Shown one piece after another: positions 1 through 12,700 of a DNA stretch of 64,000 bases (position 1 is the stretch's first letter; every line of letters starts with the position of its first letter). The stretch is from Trebouxia sp. TZW2008 (taxonomy: Eukaryota > Chlorophyta > Trebouxiophyceae > Trebouxiales > Trebouxiaceae), in NCBI GenBank assembly GCA_002118135.1, contig BDIU01000306.1:111205-175204 (forward strand), given 5' to 3'. The notes beneath the pieces were generated by a model that saw nothing but the letters and a program-made list of their open reading frames with translations, did not search any database and was not told the origin of the DNA. A program made the translations under genes and the position numbers.

Positions 1-766
1 GTTGGCTGGATTTGAGTTGCAAAGTGAAGGAAGAAACCAGTCTGTGATTCTGTTGTGAAGACAAGCAGAACTGCGTGATATTGCAGCAAGACGGCTCCTC
101 AGAATGCTTCAGCGGCACCTGTTGTGGACAGAGTGCTGCGTTGTTGCAGGAAGCAAAAGTGTCTTTGGCAACAAGGTGAGCGTACAGCATACACAGCTTG
201 TCAGTAGTAAGCAGAAACGTGGACACCTTCTTGTGCAACATGGCTCCTAGACTGCTTGTGTACTTGCAGGCTCTGCAACAGAACATCAGCAATGACATCT
301 CATAACAGTTTGACTCACCTGTGATGTGGCAGGCAATGCAGGGCCCGCCCGCCTTGATAGGCATCTTACGCTTGCCTGCATTGCTTGCCTTCTTCAAGGC
401 TGGGTTTGCCTTACCGGCCTTCTTGCCAACACTACCAGCAGCAGCCTGCATGCAAGACAATATGGGCAGTCGATTGACCTCCTGTTGATTGATACACCCA
501 GACTGGATTGCATTTCCAAGCTCTGACACATTGTTATATGTGCATTGCGACAGTGTCACAGTAATGATGTTGTCCACCCTCCTGTTGTCCACAAACCCAT
601 TTCTTGAGAAAGCGATAGCTCAACACAAGGGTTTCTACATTCTATGTTCTCGGTGCTTGGTCGTTGGAGACTGCAGCAGCAAACATGTTACCTGAAGTGA
701 GCGCTGGGTCGGTATGGTCTTGCGCTTGCTGCGCTTGCCCCCCTTCTGCTGCTTCCTTGAAGCCAT
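1..766 (-). CDS. Basic CxxC protein, copy 1 (partial, frameshifted)
   Basis: Unrecognised gene that runs off the left edge. Exon 1 is 766-692: an ATG and 25 codons very rich in Lys and Arg, ending PTQRSLQ before a GTAAC donor, which suggests a nuclear or nucleic-acid-binding protein. Exon 2 (446-319) starts after a TGCAG acceptor. It encodes a Lys-rich stretch ending AGGPCIACHITG with a CxxC pair, then a GTGAG donor. Exon 3 starts near 270 and stays open to the window edge. Exons 1 and 2 match the gene at 3078-5470 (PTQRALQ; AGGPCFACHVTG). Exon 1 ends in phase 0, but exon 2 read in phase 0 meets a stop after 11 codons. Removing one A from the run at 420-422 restores the whole homologous frame. 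So this is a decaying copy, a different splice form, or a base error. Function is unknown. Confidence 0.4.
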
Positions 767-1620
767 AGCAACGTGGACAAGCAGATCCTAACACGCCTGA
801 ACTGCAGCAGCACCAACCAAAGCATCATTAGCAAGCAAGCAACAGGCTCAGATGTTATTGCAGCATGATTTGGGAAACTGAATATGCTACATTGTGCGCA
901 TGATGGTATGGCGCCTTGAGCTTCAGGCTGAGTTGCCAAGACTTAAAGGCTCACCTCTCTGATGCTTGTCCTGAGCGAGCTCAAAGACCGCTGCGAAACG
1001 CTGTTCTAGACACGAATGGGACCAGGTAAACCTTTTTTTGTTGCGTCCTGCATCCTAAAAGCAGTTATGAACGGTGCGGTAAAGCCCGATCTACACATAT
1101 GGGCAAAACCACTGCAGGTCGGCCTGGTAAAGTGTGCTACTTAGTTTTGAGGAGTAGCGATGCTCGCAACATGCACGTTCGGAGCAGCTCGATTACCTTG
1201 ACACCCTGTGCAGCTTGTAAAACGCAGAACACGCTGTGGCTAGCTGTGTCGCGCAACTTGTTCTCGGTGTTGCTGGTTGAGGCGCCGGGCGCCTAAAGCC
1301 AACGCGGTACGCCTTCGTTGAATCGGCAGCAGTCTTTACCGTCACAACTCAGTATGCTGCAGCTAGCGGTGTACAGACGAGCGTGCACACGACTGCGAAA
1401 GCGTTGCCGTCCTTCAACGTTGACTTCTGCAGCGACTATGGCGGTTGGGACGGCGTAAGCCCGTAAATACGTTATATTGAAGGGGGGGTACAGACGCACA
1501 CACGCGCACCGGAATGAGCAATTGTTGCGCTGTCTGAGTGAGATCTATGATGCACGTACGCCATGTGCCTTTCCAGACAACTGCACTCATTTCGAATTCA
1601 TGGTTCATTATAGCCTGCTG
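767..1620. promoter_or_regulatory. CG-rich 5' flank of copy 1
   Basis: No convincing exon is seen here. From about 960 to 1620 CG dinucleotides are clearly more frequent than in the flanking 1.6-5 kb. The same happens at the better-supported gene starts of this window, so this is probably the promoter region of the minus-strand gene starting at 766. Short ORFs on both strands (for example 1099-1296 plus and 1414-1608 minus) have no splice signals or recognisable residues. Confidence 0.35.
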
Positions 1621-3077
1621 GCGGCATATTATTTAGGTTGACATCCTGTGCGATTGAACTCGCTGAATACACAAAAGTCAACAAGCAGTCAACGAGCTGA
1701 TTCAGGCTCTAGATCTGTGAAAGCATGTATTGTTGGGCACAGTAAAGCCTCTAAATAGCTGTTGTTCTGGTTCCGCTAGCCAGATTTGTGGACATTGCTA
1801 TGAACCAAACGTCAAGTGCGAAGTTCCCAACAAAATTTTGCAAAAACTCAGGCATACAACATCATCCCATGCTTGTTCACCTGAGCTGGGGAGGGCTGTA
1901 GTGACACTGACTTCAGTTGCAAGGCAGCAACAACAGTGCTTCTGGGAGCTGAACTACACTAACACATACTATGATGTCTCATACAAAAGGTAACCGTTCA
2001 GTAAGCGTTCCACACTCATTCCAACCAACCTTTTGGGAATTGCTGCTTGCTTTTATGGCAAGCTGAAATCAAAAACACAGACAAAGCATGTTGCAGCAGC
2101 ACCAGATCATTCTGGAATGGCTGACAGTTCGGTCTGTACATATGTACAAATGCGGTCAAGCGGCAATCAAGGGGCTGTGCACACAATGCCATTGCTTCAG
2201 AGGCAGCTTGGCATATGTGTACTTGCTGCTAGGCAGCAAAGTCAATAGCGGGCTGATCACTAGAACTGGTGCAACGGAAGCAGTTACTGTAGTGACTGGC
2301 CAAAGCAATTCCAATAGACGTTTGAGACTTCTGAGCAGCCAAAGGGTGCATGCTTCTACAGCAGGCTGCTTTTCTACTTGCAAAAACAAAGCATGATGAA
2401 ACAAAGCATAATGCTGATGCATCATATCATTGCAAAAGTTGCTGACGAGTACATCATCACCAATGCACACATTGCCACTGCTGCACGGGCAATCTTGCAA
2501 GTGTGCGATCGATGTTACAAGCAAAATCCTGCTGTAGTATCTTGGGGCGGAGGTAAATTGTAGGTGAGCACACAATGCCATTGCTGAAAGAGCAAGGTCG
2601 TATGTGTGTGTCTGCTGCTGTGCAGCACAGCTGATTCTGCCGCACAGCAGCTGTACTCATACTATTGCTTGGGCATATACTTGCTGCAAAGCAGCATGGC
2701 AAACAAGCTGAAGCTGCATGCGCTGTGAATTACACATGGGGCTAAGGGGCCGTAATGCTCTTTTGCTTGGGAAATGCTTGCTGCAGAGCAGCACCCCAAA
2801 CAATTGAGGGCTTTATGTGCTATAACGTACACAGTGGGGCTGAGGGGCTGTACTGCTATCTTGCTTGGGTATATTCCTGCTGCAAAACAGCAGTTCCAGG
2901 AAATTAAGACCTGTTTGCTACAGGGTACAAATAAGGGCTGCGGGCTGTACTTCCAAAACCTAAATAACAGTCTAGTGCTGTATGTGCCGCAAGGTACACA
3001 TAAGCACTGTGGGACTGCTGATACTCATGATGACAATCGGATGTCCTACTGCTCATCTTCAGGTGTGTCATGCTGGT
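1621..3077. other. AT-richer intergenic stretch with decayed repeats
   Basis: No gene is supported. The right half (about 2560-3020) is built of diverged repeats described separately. The ORFs at 2033-2702 are on both strands, rich in Cys, Gln and His, and lack splice-phase support. They read as by-products of the repeated CTGCTGCAAAGCAGCA-type sequence. Confidence 0.4.
2560..3020. repeat. Diverged tandem repeat of about 100 bases
   Basis: At least three imperfect units share, in order, a CTGCTGCAAAGCAGCA-like palindromic core, a segment like ACACAGTGGGGCTGAGGGGC, and TTGCTTGGGTATAT. Units are visible around 2640-2700, 2730-2800 and 2830-2900, with a weaker relative near 2220-2250. They are not coding and no target-site duplication is seen, so a transposon origin cannot be claimed. 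Confidence 0.5.
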
Positions 3078-3313
3078 TCATTCTGTTCCCCTCAAGAATT
3101 CACTGTTAGAGTCCATGGCATTGAACTCAGCAGGCTGAGCCCCCAATCCCAACAAGGCTGCAATAGCAGTCTGCTCATCATCATCCACGCCTCGGCCCAG
3201 CATCCTGGACTTTCTCTGTGCTGCAGCGCCTGCATTAGCTGCTGGCTGTGAAAGAGAGTCCAATGTGTCAAGGATGTTGTTGATATGCAGGGCTGCCTCA
3301 TCATCATTCAACA

Positions 3314-3357
<44 letters not shown>

Positions 3358-5470
3358 ATGTGCTGCATTGCAGCTGCACTGGATAGGCTGCCAGCGTGTG
3401 CCTGGAGGTGGACCACCCTACGGCGGTTGTGCTTAGCATCACTGCCACCAAGGCTGGCATCCATCGCAGACCTCCTTTTGCCCTTGCTTGGCCGAGGGCT
3501 GCTGGATGCAGCAGCCCCACCTGATGCCTCCAGCAACTCTTCTTCCTGTCAACAGTCATGACATTGCATGAGCACACTAGGAGTCGCAAGCATTTGTGCA
3601 TTGATCTTTGTGTCTTTGCATATGCACCCATCAACATTGCATACGGAACACCATGATGCAATCTTGATGGGTGCAAACATACGAAGTGCATCTCAAGCAT
3701 GTGTATTGCATGGCATCCTTAGGCTAACAAATGTCACGTAGATTCTCAGCTTTGGCCACCATTACATATGGTGATGCAGGTGCATGACTCATATGACTGA
3801 GTGCTTGGCATGAAGGCCAACAGCTGTGTATGCACTTAATACAGAACAAGCTGATTGCACATTACACAAATAGAAAAACTACTGAAGATCAGCATCATAC
3901 CAGGGCAGCTCCTTCAAAATGCTGCAGAGCTCCTGCTCGCATGTCGTCCTGGCCCTGTCCCTGTGTTGAAGGGCCCTGCCCCTGACGTGCCTTGCGGCGG
4001 CCAGCTTTCCGCCCTGCCCTCCTCCAGGGGGCTGCAGCAGCCTGCCCTCCTGCCTCGAGCACAGCCTCTTCTTCCTCCATCAAATCAGCAGCCTGCTGCT
4101 CTGCCACTGGCAAAAGCTCTTCCTGATCTTCCTGCATGAGGGCAGGGGGCTGCTCTTCTGCTGCTGCTGCTGCTGCCTGTTCTTCTTCCAAAGCAGCCAT
4201 CTCCATCATGACAACATCGACCCCCAATTTGGTCTGCAAGCACAATGCATGCAGTACATGGCTGGTCACCTGTGTATGCACAAAGTAAAACTTTTAATCA
4301 CACAGCTAGCAAGCCAACAGTGGCTTCATCACACAAGCTGGGAGAGTGTGACCACAGTGCAGTAGATTGCGCATTGGATGTCAATCATGTTGTCTGGTTT
4401 GACTGACTGACAGATGCATAACATATGCTGTAAGCTCTTGAGCCCAGAGTCATTCAACCTTGACATGAAATGCACAGACATACTCTGCACAGGCCATGTG
4501 GAAGAGTAGTCATCAAAACGCAGCGTCAATAGGACATACTTGACAAGGCAAGTTATGGCTATGGCACATTGATACAAGCTGCATGCATTGCAGGGCTAAT
4601 GTACCTGCTGGCCATAGCTCAATGCCGTGGCGGTCATCTTTAGTTCCGCAGCGATTGCAGAAAGGCAGCCCCGGGTACAGCCCTTGAACCTTGCCACGCC
4701 GCCATGAGCAGCTCTCTGCAGCAAATCACACATGATGCAGATGCGCTGCAACAATTGCCTGCTATACATGACAGCAAGAATGCATGTGGTTGTTCTGCAG
4801 TACAGCAATTTCTCTTTGTAACAACTGCTTTGGTTCCCAACAACATTAGACATGCATCAAAATGTCCTTACACAGAGGCACCATTGACTGTCATTACAAA
4901 GAGAAATTAGTGTAGACAGAGTCACCTATGCTGCAGAAAAGATGCTGCATGCATACGCCTGTAAGCTTACATTACTCATCTTGCTGCAGCACAAGGATAT
5001 TCAAACGCAACATGCACAGCTGCCAGTCATTTTGCTGCAGCGCAGCATGCGTGCAAGCTCAGGTGTGCAAATGAGGTATGTTGTGGCAGAAGAGGATGAC
5101 TCGAGTACCTGTAACATGGCATGCGAAGCAGGGCCCGCCTGCCTTGAGGGCCAGCTTGCGCTCGCCCTGGGGTCTGGAGTGGGTTTTGCCTCCGGCTCTT
5201 GGGCCAGGCTTGCGCTTGGGGGCTGGCTTTTGGAACACATCCTGCTTAGCCTGCATGCATCACTCCACGTTAGCCTCATGAGCAGACTGCGCTGACAGTG
5301 TTGCCTCAAGTGGTGTGCTCATCTATACTGTGTTTCTGTGAGCTGAATGCTGTTCAGAGCCTCATGCGATGGTGATGCCGTTTTGCTTACCTGGAGTGCT
5401 CGCTGAGTAGGCTTGGGCTGGCGGCTGCTGTGGCGTGTAGGGCCTGCTTGCGCTGCCAGTGCCTTTGCAA
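3078..5470 (-). CDS. Basic/acidic low-complexity protein with CxxC motif, copy 2
   Basis: Unrecognised multi-exon gene; the first exon (upstream of 5470) is not resolved. Supported exons: 5470-5389 (ends PTQRALQ); 5250-5109 (Lys/Arg-rich, ends AGGPCFACHVTG, phase 1); about 4733-4604, with several Cys (RICIMC, FKGCTRGC); parts of 4579-4329; 4219-3901 (Glu- and Ala-rich, then an Arg/Gly/Gln-rich basic patch); and a last exon 3562-3078 with a basic segment (KGKRR), a Gln run of about 14 from a CTG repeat, helical NILDTLDSL, and the stop. Alternating acidic and basic blocks, paired cysteines and the Gln run suggest a nuclear, possibly chromatin- or RNA-associated protein. That is inference only. 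The exon joins between 5109 and 4220 are tentative. The 5' exons are related to the gene at 1-766. Confidence 0.5.
3315..3356. repeat. (CTG)14 trinucleotide tract coding poly-Gln
   Basis: Fourteen uninterrupted CTG units on the plus strand read as CAG codons in the last exon of the minus-strand gene. A pure codon run of this kind should vary in length between strains. Confidence 0.9.
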
Positions 5471-6774
5471 CTGCGCAAAGCAGCAAACCTGACTCAGCCT
5501 AGCCCCAGAGGAGAAGCAGCAAGAACATGAACCTTAACAGAGACATGAACTTAATTTGTGCCATTGCAGTAAACTTCACACTATGATTGTGGGACGTCTC
5601 AAGCACGCTAGCTAGATCTTGTTTGCTCGCCCTTCTGACGGGGCATCTCTATGGTGTCAATCGGAAATCTGTGCCTGTCGCGGTGCACGTCTGGTTGTGG
5701 TTGTACAACGTGGCCTGCACGTGTCAAAAATGCGCTCTGCATTTAAGATTTGGAGGGTGAGGGCAGGACATGGCTACGATCTTTACTGAAAGTTCTTGAT
5801 GGACTTGGCCTGCTGTGCCTGTTCTACTCTCTCAAGTGCCACTGGACGCTGCAATCGCAACACACGCTCCACTGACTTCAATGCAGATGAAAGTAGCGGT
5901 ATTCGAGCTGCAAAGCTGTTGCTGACGCCAGCGCACCGCCCAACAGAGCTTTGCTCAAGGCGGCTACAGCTCGATCCTTGGAAGGTGCAGACGACAACAC
6001 GCACAGAATACAACAAACCTGTTTACTGCTGGCGCTTGGTCGTCCTGACGCTGTTGCCAGTTCGTTCTGGCGAGTCACACGCTTCAAGTGCAGCGCCACA
6101 GCAAAAGCGCTGCAAGTCAACCCTGCAGTCTTGCAGTCGAGCAGTCTTGGGGATATGAAAATCCCCGAACTTTACTTGACTGGCCTCTTCCCTTTGGCAG
6201 AAACACTGCAAACCATTCGAGCTTGCAGTGCCCGTAAGTGGACATTTGCGAAGCTCTTCCTGATCACAACAAAGGTCTGAAAGGTTGCATGTCATTTGAG
6301 AGGCTTGCTTGCAGCATACGCTGCATGCATGATGCAAGTGATGGCAGTACATTGCATTAAAAGCAAGAGCATGCATTTGCTGCAAACACAGTGGGTGTGT
6401 CACCCAGATCAGCATATTGTCGTCTACTCATGTGAGCGACAGATCCATGACGCTGCAGCATTCGATGATTACGGATGACCACATCATGCGCTGTCATCGC
6501 TGATTTGCTTAGAAAGTATTTTATTGGACTGCACTGGTAGGAATCACGCATGGGTGCATGCCTTGCTTTTTTGCTTCATGCATATGCCCCTGAAAAAGAC
6601 AAAAATCTGCGCCGTCAGGCATCGTAAAGAGAGCTTTTGCCTATAAGGTAGCCAACAATTTCCTTGCACACTATGTGTTCCAAGCATTGCAAGGTCCGCC
6701 AAGACTTATGTTGTCAGCGGCGACCTTGCTCCAAGCACAGAGGCTTGCAGTAAATGGGCGCTGGAGGCGCTGAG
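5471..6774. other. Unresolved CG-rich region with overlapping ORFs
   Basis: CG dinucleotides are enriched from about 5600 to 6250, the pattern seen at gene starts here, so this probably holds the first exon of the 3078-5470 gene and perhaps a further small gene. Coding-looking pieces on the minus strand are 6120-6024 (ends SASSKQ at a GTTTGT donor) and two alternative frames at 5990-5783: one reads AVAALSKALLGGALA, the other ends VEQAQQAKSIKNFQ and a stop. On the plus strand, 6155-6235 reads MKIPELYLTGLFPLAETLQT before a GTAAGT donor. I could not decide between them. Bases 6260-6774 show nothing convincing and include the 3' flank of EXO84. Confidence 0.3.
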
Positions 6775-9700
6775 CTATGATGCACTCTGCATGCCTAGAG
6801 ATGCTCCCAAAGCCTCCAGGCAGTTGTTCATGGCAGCAGTGTCACATATGCTGCCACACTGCTGTAACAGGGGAGCTGTGGCCGCAGGAAGCTGCTGCTC
6901 CGCCATTGTGCTTGTCAGCTCCATGACAGCCTCAACTAATACATCTGCAAGACATGGACTTGTTGTTAGGCATCAAACAACATGCTGCTGCCACAGGCAT
7001 TGCCATGTATTGGCTGCATTGCCCCTTATTTCTGCCATTGTCCTGGTCAGCTCAATGCCAGCGTCAGCCAGTTCATCTGAAATACAGTGACAATCCTTGG
7101 TACAAACGCTTGCTTGAACAGTCACAGGAGGTGCCATATATTACCAGCATTGCTACTGGTGTAGTTGCAAAGGGTGCTGCCTCGAAGACAACAATACTCA
7201 AGAGATGGTGAAAGTATATGTCTTGCATGTTTGCATGCGGAAAAAACTGTAGCAAGGGGTCAAACTGCCTGAGATCAACAGGTTATCTGTGCTCCTGCTC
7301 CAACATGCTGGTATATCAGCGGTCAAGGCTGTGGACATTTTGCAGACATAGCTAGCAATCAGAGCTTCTGAAGTCTGCCAGGTATAGCTGGCCATGGACT
7401 CAACCTTCACACATGCATTATGAGACTTGCCACTCACTCTGTCATACCCGATACCAGCGTGCTTGCTCATGGCACACGCAAAAGCCTCATTGACGCAGCT
7501 GTTGCAAGTTGCCACAGCCACAACAGGCTGTCGCCATCAGCACAATGAATGCCAGCCTTTCTTGCTAACAGCACAGAAGAAGTAAGTCATGCCAAAGAGT
7601 GCCCACCTAGCTAATTGTGGGAAGGAGCCATCAGATTGCTGCTGCTTCTGGAAGCCAGCAGTCAATGCACTGTTGTAAGCCTGGAAGGCATCTGGGATGC
7701 CTTGCCTAAAAAAAGTGTGCAGCCTTTGGCCCAGCTAGATGTTAGCCTTGGTTTCTATCAGGGCAGCAGAAGCATGTCATGCCTGTGAGTGCGCACCTAA
7801 ATGGTACGGAAAGGAGCCATCAGGTTGCTGCTGCTTCTGAAAGCCAGCAGTCAAGGCACTGGTGTACGCCTGAAAGGCATCTGAGATGCCTCGCCTCAGC
7901 ACTTGCGCAGCTCTTAGCCCAGCCAAGGGCCGCAGCACTGTGACACTAGACTGAACAGTGCTGACTAGGTGACCAGCAGAAGGGAAGGTGTGTGTGAGGC
8001 CTGCCCAGCCACTGGGGGGCGGCGCCTGTGAGTCGCCCTGGCAGCAGCAAGAGAGTCAGGTTGTGGCAATTTGGGAAAAGTGCAGCTCTTGGCCCAGGCA
8101 AAGGGTGCAGCACAATAATTCTGGACTGTGCTGATTAGGTGACCGGCAGAGGGGAGAGTGTGTGTAAGGCCTGCGCAGCCACTTGGGGTCGGCCCTTGGG
8201 GGTCTCCCTTTGGCAGCGGTACAAAATTCAGCTTGTGCCAATGTGTGAGGGCTGATGTTTTCTTTGCATTGTCACTTTACAATTGAACAGTGCTACAACA
8301 GCAGCAACATGTAGTCGGTGCTTGGACGACAATGACCACAGTAACTCTATTGCCATGCCGATGTGAACACTTGACAATTGCATTGCCAACAGCTTCAAAT
8401 ATGCAAAGGGCAGAGAGCTTCACACTTTGTGAGCAATGCAGATTCAATATGCACACCAAAGCAGCACATCCGGGAAATGTCAGCTACAGCAATTTTTCAA
8501 GTTGCGCAATAGAATACCTGCTTTGCCAGTCCATCCAGCTCAGCTGCAACTTCACGCCTAATGTCTTCTGTAAGCCGCCGTAACTTCTTTTGCAAAACCT
8601 GTGTAAGACAGTGGCAACACACAAATACATAAGCAGCTGCTTTTGGTACTGGGATTTTTTGTGCATGCATGAACTGCAAGCATGAACTGCAAGCATTCAT
8701 GTGGTACGCACGACTTTGTATTTTTGCTTGTGATTCTGCTCACGGTGCTTTGTGTATGTTAGAAAGTACACAATGCAGCTTGTCTACATGTCACTGCCTG
8801 TTGGCAACAGCATAGCTCATTCAGTGGCTATGCTTGCTACAGGCTATACACCAATCACTTGCATCCTCCATGATAGCAGCATACAATTGTGACAGCTGTG
8901 CAGAAAAGTCACAATCGTCATGTTGCGCTGAGGCGTCTTGCAGCACAAGACATAACAATTTGACAGCCACTGACTTACCCACAACAGTCTTTGTGGTGTG
9001 GATGTGTTAGACTGCCAGCTGCTGATTGAACTGTGACATTCAAGGGCTCAAAGTGATTCAACCTTACCTGTTCACAAGATGGCCAGAGCTGACTCATGAG
9101 CTGAGGACTGAGCATCAAGCCGTGACTGGTTTCCAAGGCTGAGCAGTACAGCAGTGACAGAGTGCAGCACTGCACAGTGGGCGCCAGGCCAGCAGGCATA
9201 GCAAAGGGGCTCAGCGCATGCTGCTTCACTAGCTGGGCACACCTGCACTGAATTGCAGCTGGAGCATTGCTCATGATAGATTGCATACACATCAATGCTA
9301 AGCTGTCAGCCATATGGTGGCTGACGCCAGCTATGTCCTGTTAGGATTGCACAATTACCCCAAGCAAAACACACTAGCAGATGCAAACTGTCATTGCACC
9401 AGCAGTTAGTGATATCTTATGCAGCCAGAGTTTGGTGAGGCATGAGCATCGCTTGGCATAGCGCACAATGAGGTTGTTGGGTGTTGTGCACATCGCTGAT
9501 CACAATAGAACCAATGCTGTGCCTAAGTTCCATTGTAGCACCTCAGAGCAGCTTTGTACAGGATGAGCTGTCTGCTAGCAGCAACCTTGTACACATACAA
9601 ACACCAAAGTCAAAGTATTGCGTACCTATCAGTTTCTTGCAAAGCCCAGACGAGGAACAGCGAGCTCAGCTCCGGCGCATCCTTTTGGAACACAGCTGCA

Positions 9701-12700
9701 ACATCATTGCATGCTAGGGCAACAGCCCTGAAGGTGGCTTGCGATAAGGCACTTGCATACTCAGTGCCGTCAGTATCCCCACCACCTACACAACGTAATT
9801 GCCTATATTCAGAAACAGTCAGGTATTACTGCTGATGGCATCTGCAGCAGAGCGTAATGACACCCGGCACTGCATTTACAGCGAGTGCCTGAGCCACATG
9901 GTGTCAGCATGACGTTGCAGGGCACATCTGCTTGCTCTGATGACAGCACGCAAACTCGTCTTTGCAAAGAGACATGCTCTGCAGCATGTTTGACTGATCC
10001 AGGTGCTGCTTGTTTGTTGATCGCCATGTGTACTGGGTGACACTTGCAGTGTGTCCAAAGGTGTATAACCCCATTGGCCGCTCCTTACCTCTGCCTGTCA
10101 TCAATTGCAGCTATTCTGCCTGCATTCTTGACAAAGCAAACATTGTTCAGCGCTCTTGCCTGCAATCTGTGGCTTTGACAGGGACTCCTGATGCTCTCTG
10201 AGCTGAGCAGTGTGAGCCTCCAGCAGTTGTTGATGCGCATATGCTTTGCTGATTGCAGCAGCTGCCAGGCTGGTTGCTTTTCGCCTATCCATGGCTTTTG
10301 TGCTGGAGCTTTGTATTTGGGCTTTTAGCACAAGGCTCAGTTGCTGCCGCCGCTGCTCAACTTCCTCCCTTTGCTGCTCTATTCTGTCATACCTGCATCA
10401 CAAAACGCCCACTTCACTAAAGCCAGATTGCTTTTCAGCCCATGTACATGCAACAATGATGGATAAGAGTTGAGCAATCATGTTGAACATGATCAACATG
10501 CAGTTCAACATGATTGCTCAACTCTTATCCAATCATGTTGAACTGCTGTCAGGCCACAGCAGTTGCCATGGCCTTGGTCATTTTGTGTATACTGCTGGAC
10601 ACTTTTGCTGGCCTTACTATGCAAGCATGACAGAACAAGTCAAGATTACGTCAGTCAATCAAGGCTATATGCTTGCAGCTTTCCAATACCATTTGTTGTC
10701 ATACAGCTCACCCACGTTTGACAGCAAGGAATTCAGCAGTGAAACAAAGCCATGCAAGGCAAAGATGCTGTGCCAAATTGAGAGCAGACACATAGCAGAC
10801 TAGCATGTGCGCCATTGGTACCTTGTTTGCCAGTCAGGATCAGACCAATCTATATCCTGCGGCTGGGCACACTGAGCATCAGCTGTGCTCAGAAGCTGCG
10901 CAGCTTCATCACAGCGCCTCTCAGCAATTACAATGTCAAGGTCCTCAAGGGCTTCTGCCCAGTTCTGCCCTTCAGGGCTCTCTCGCCACTCTGAAGCAGC
11001 CCCACTGCTGCTGACCTCACTTGCTGTGTTCCTGCCGTGCCGCTGAACTATGATTGACACACAGCAACAACAACACATAGAGTGATAGTGAACTTTTGTG
11101 TGTGGTGCTTGCATGTTGCATGTGTGTATAGCAGTGGTGGCTCAGGCTCAGTGTGGCCCATGCACAAGTGATCTATGACACACAGTGTCAACACTACGTC
11201 CAGCAGAGTCCTTGTTGAGCCCATTGTTCCGAATATGATGAAAGGGCTGACCTGGCAGCACCAGATGGGGTGGCAACTTCTCTCAGGGCTGCCATGATAT
11301 TGCTGCTGTTGCCCAGCAGAGCCCTTACTGCCTGCATCTCCCCTTCCAGCTTGGCAATGCCCTACAAGCCAGCTATCACAATAAGCACATTAGCAATAGC
11401 AGGGTGCCTCTTGGGCATGTGTGGCACAAGTGTTGTCTTGCCAAGCCGGCCAGCCATCACAGTGCAGTGCCATAGTTGTCAACAGGTATATCTTAGCAAG
11501 GCAAAGTGCTGTGCTCTGAGATGCCAGATGTGACAAGCAAGACATGGTGCAGAGATTGTGCTGAGGTAGCTGACAGCCCCATAGCAAGTGGTGTGTCCAA
11601 AGGATAGTGCTGTAGAATGCTGCAGCCTCATGCACAGACCCCAGCATAAGCCATTTGTGCCTGATGATGCTGTTGAAGCATCACTGTGTTGAAACATTGC
11701 TGTGTTGAAGCATCATTATGTGCTATGCAAAATACCTGACAGGCCTGGATGAAGTGGTGGTAGTTGTCATGCACCGTCTTCCTGATCTGCTCAGCACAGT
11801 CTGCATCCACTGCTGCCAGATCAGCTCTCAGCTGATCAATGCCCTTCTCTGACATTCCCTGTCACATCTCAGCAGTATATGTTGGCATGTTGTACGCACA
11901 GCGATTGTGCCCCACAGCTTGACATGTCGCATTCGCTTGTACATACAGGGACACAGTCAAGCAGTATACATCTATTTTGATGCTTTGCGTAGTCGAGGGC
12001 ATGATACTGACTAGGCTGATGGTGTGCACAATGATTGGGTGCTGTTGATGCCACCCTCAACAAGTTGTGGCATTGTGTTCAGTCAAAGACTGTCAGAGCA
12101 TAAGAATGAACCCTACCTGCAAGTCAAAGTTTCCAGGTTCATACATTGCCATCTGCTGCTGCGTCAGGCCAGATGCACTGTCCCTCCGTCCTGCTCAGTA
12201 CAACATATTTGCATGACCCATGACAGCAAACAGTAATCTCATGTCATATTATGCGTGTCATCTTGTTGTCATCAGTTTTTGTGTCAGAGAGTACATGAGA
12301 GACTGTACGAAGGCAGCTTAGCAAGCAAACGAACAGTATGCATGCATGTAGCAAACACAAAAGTTGAGCAAAAGTAGAAGTTGCGCATGGACTTGGTGAC
12401 TGGTAGTAATTGCCGCACCTTTATAACCTGACCTCCTTCCAATGTCATCAGCAAGCTTAACTGCACTTTTCCTGAACAACTTGAGTTTTGATTGTTTCTC
12501 CTTACGTGCACTGCAAACACAATCAGGGGAGATTTGCTTCGGCCATGGCTGCTACTGTATCCTGCATATAAGAAGTGTTCTCTGCACTGGCCACCTGGGG
12601 TATGCTGCCAAGGTGGGCGAGTCTGTATCTGAGATGGAGTCCTTTGAGGGGGCTGACGTCTCTATATGCTTGGCGGAGGCGGTGTCGCTGTTGCTCAAGA

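Noticed and set aside
6300..6560. Overlapping short frames on both strands downstream of EXO84
   Set aside because: No splice signals or compositional evidence; probably intergenic.
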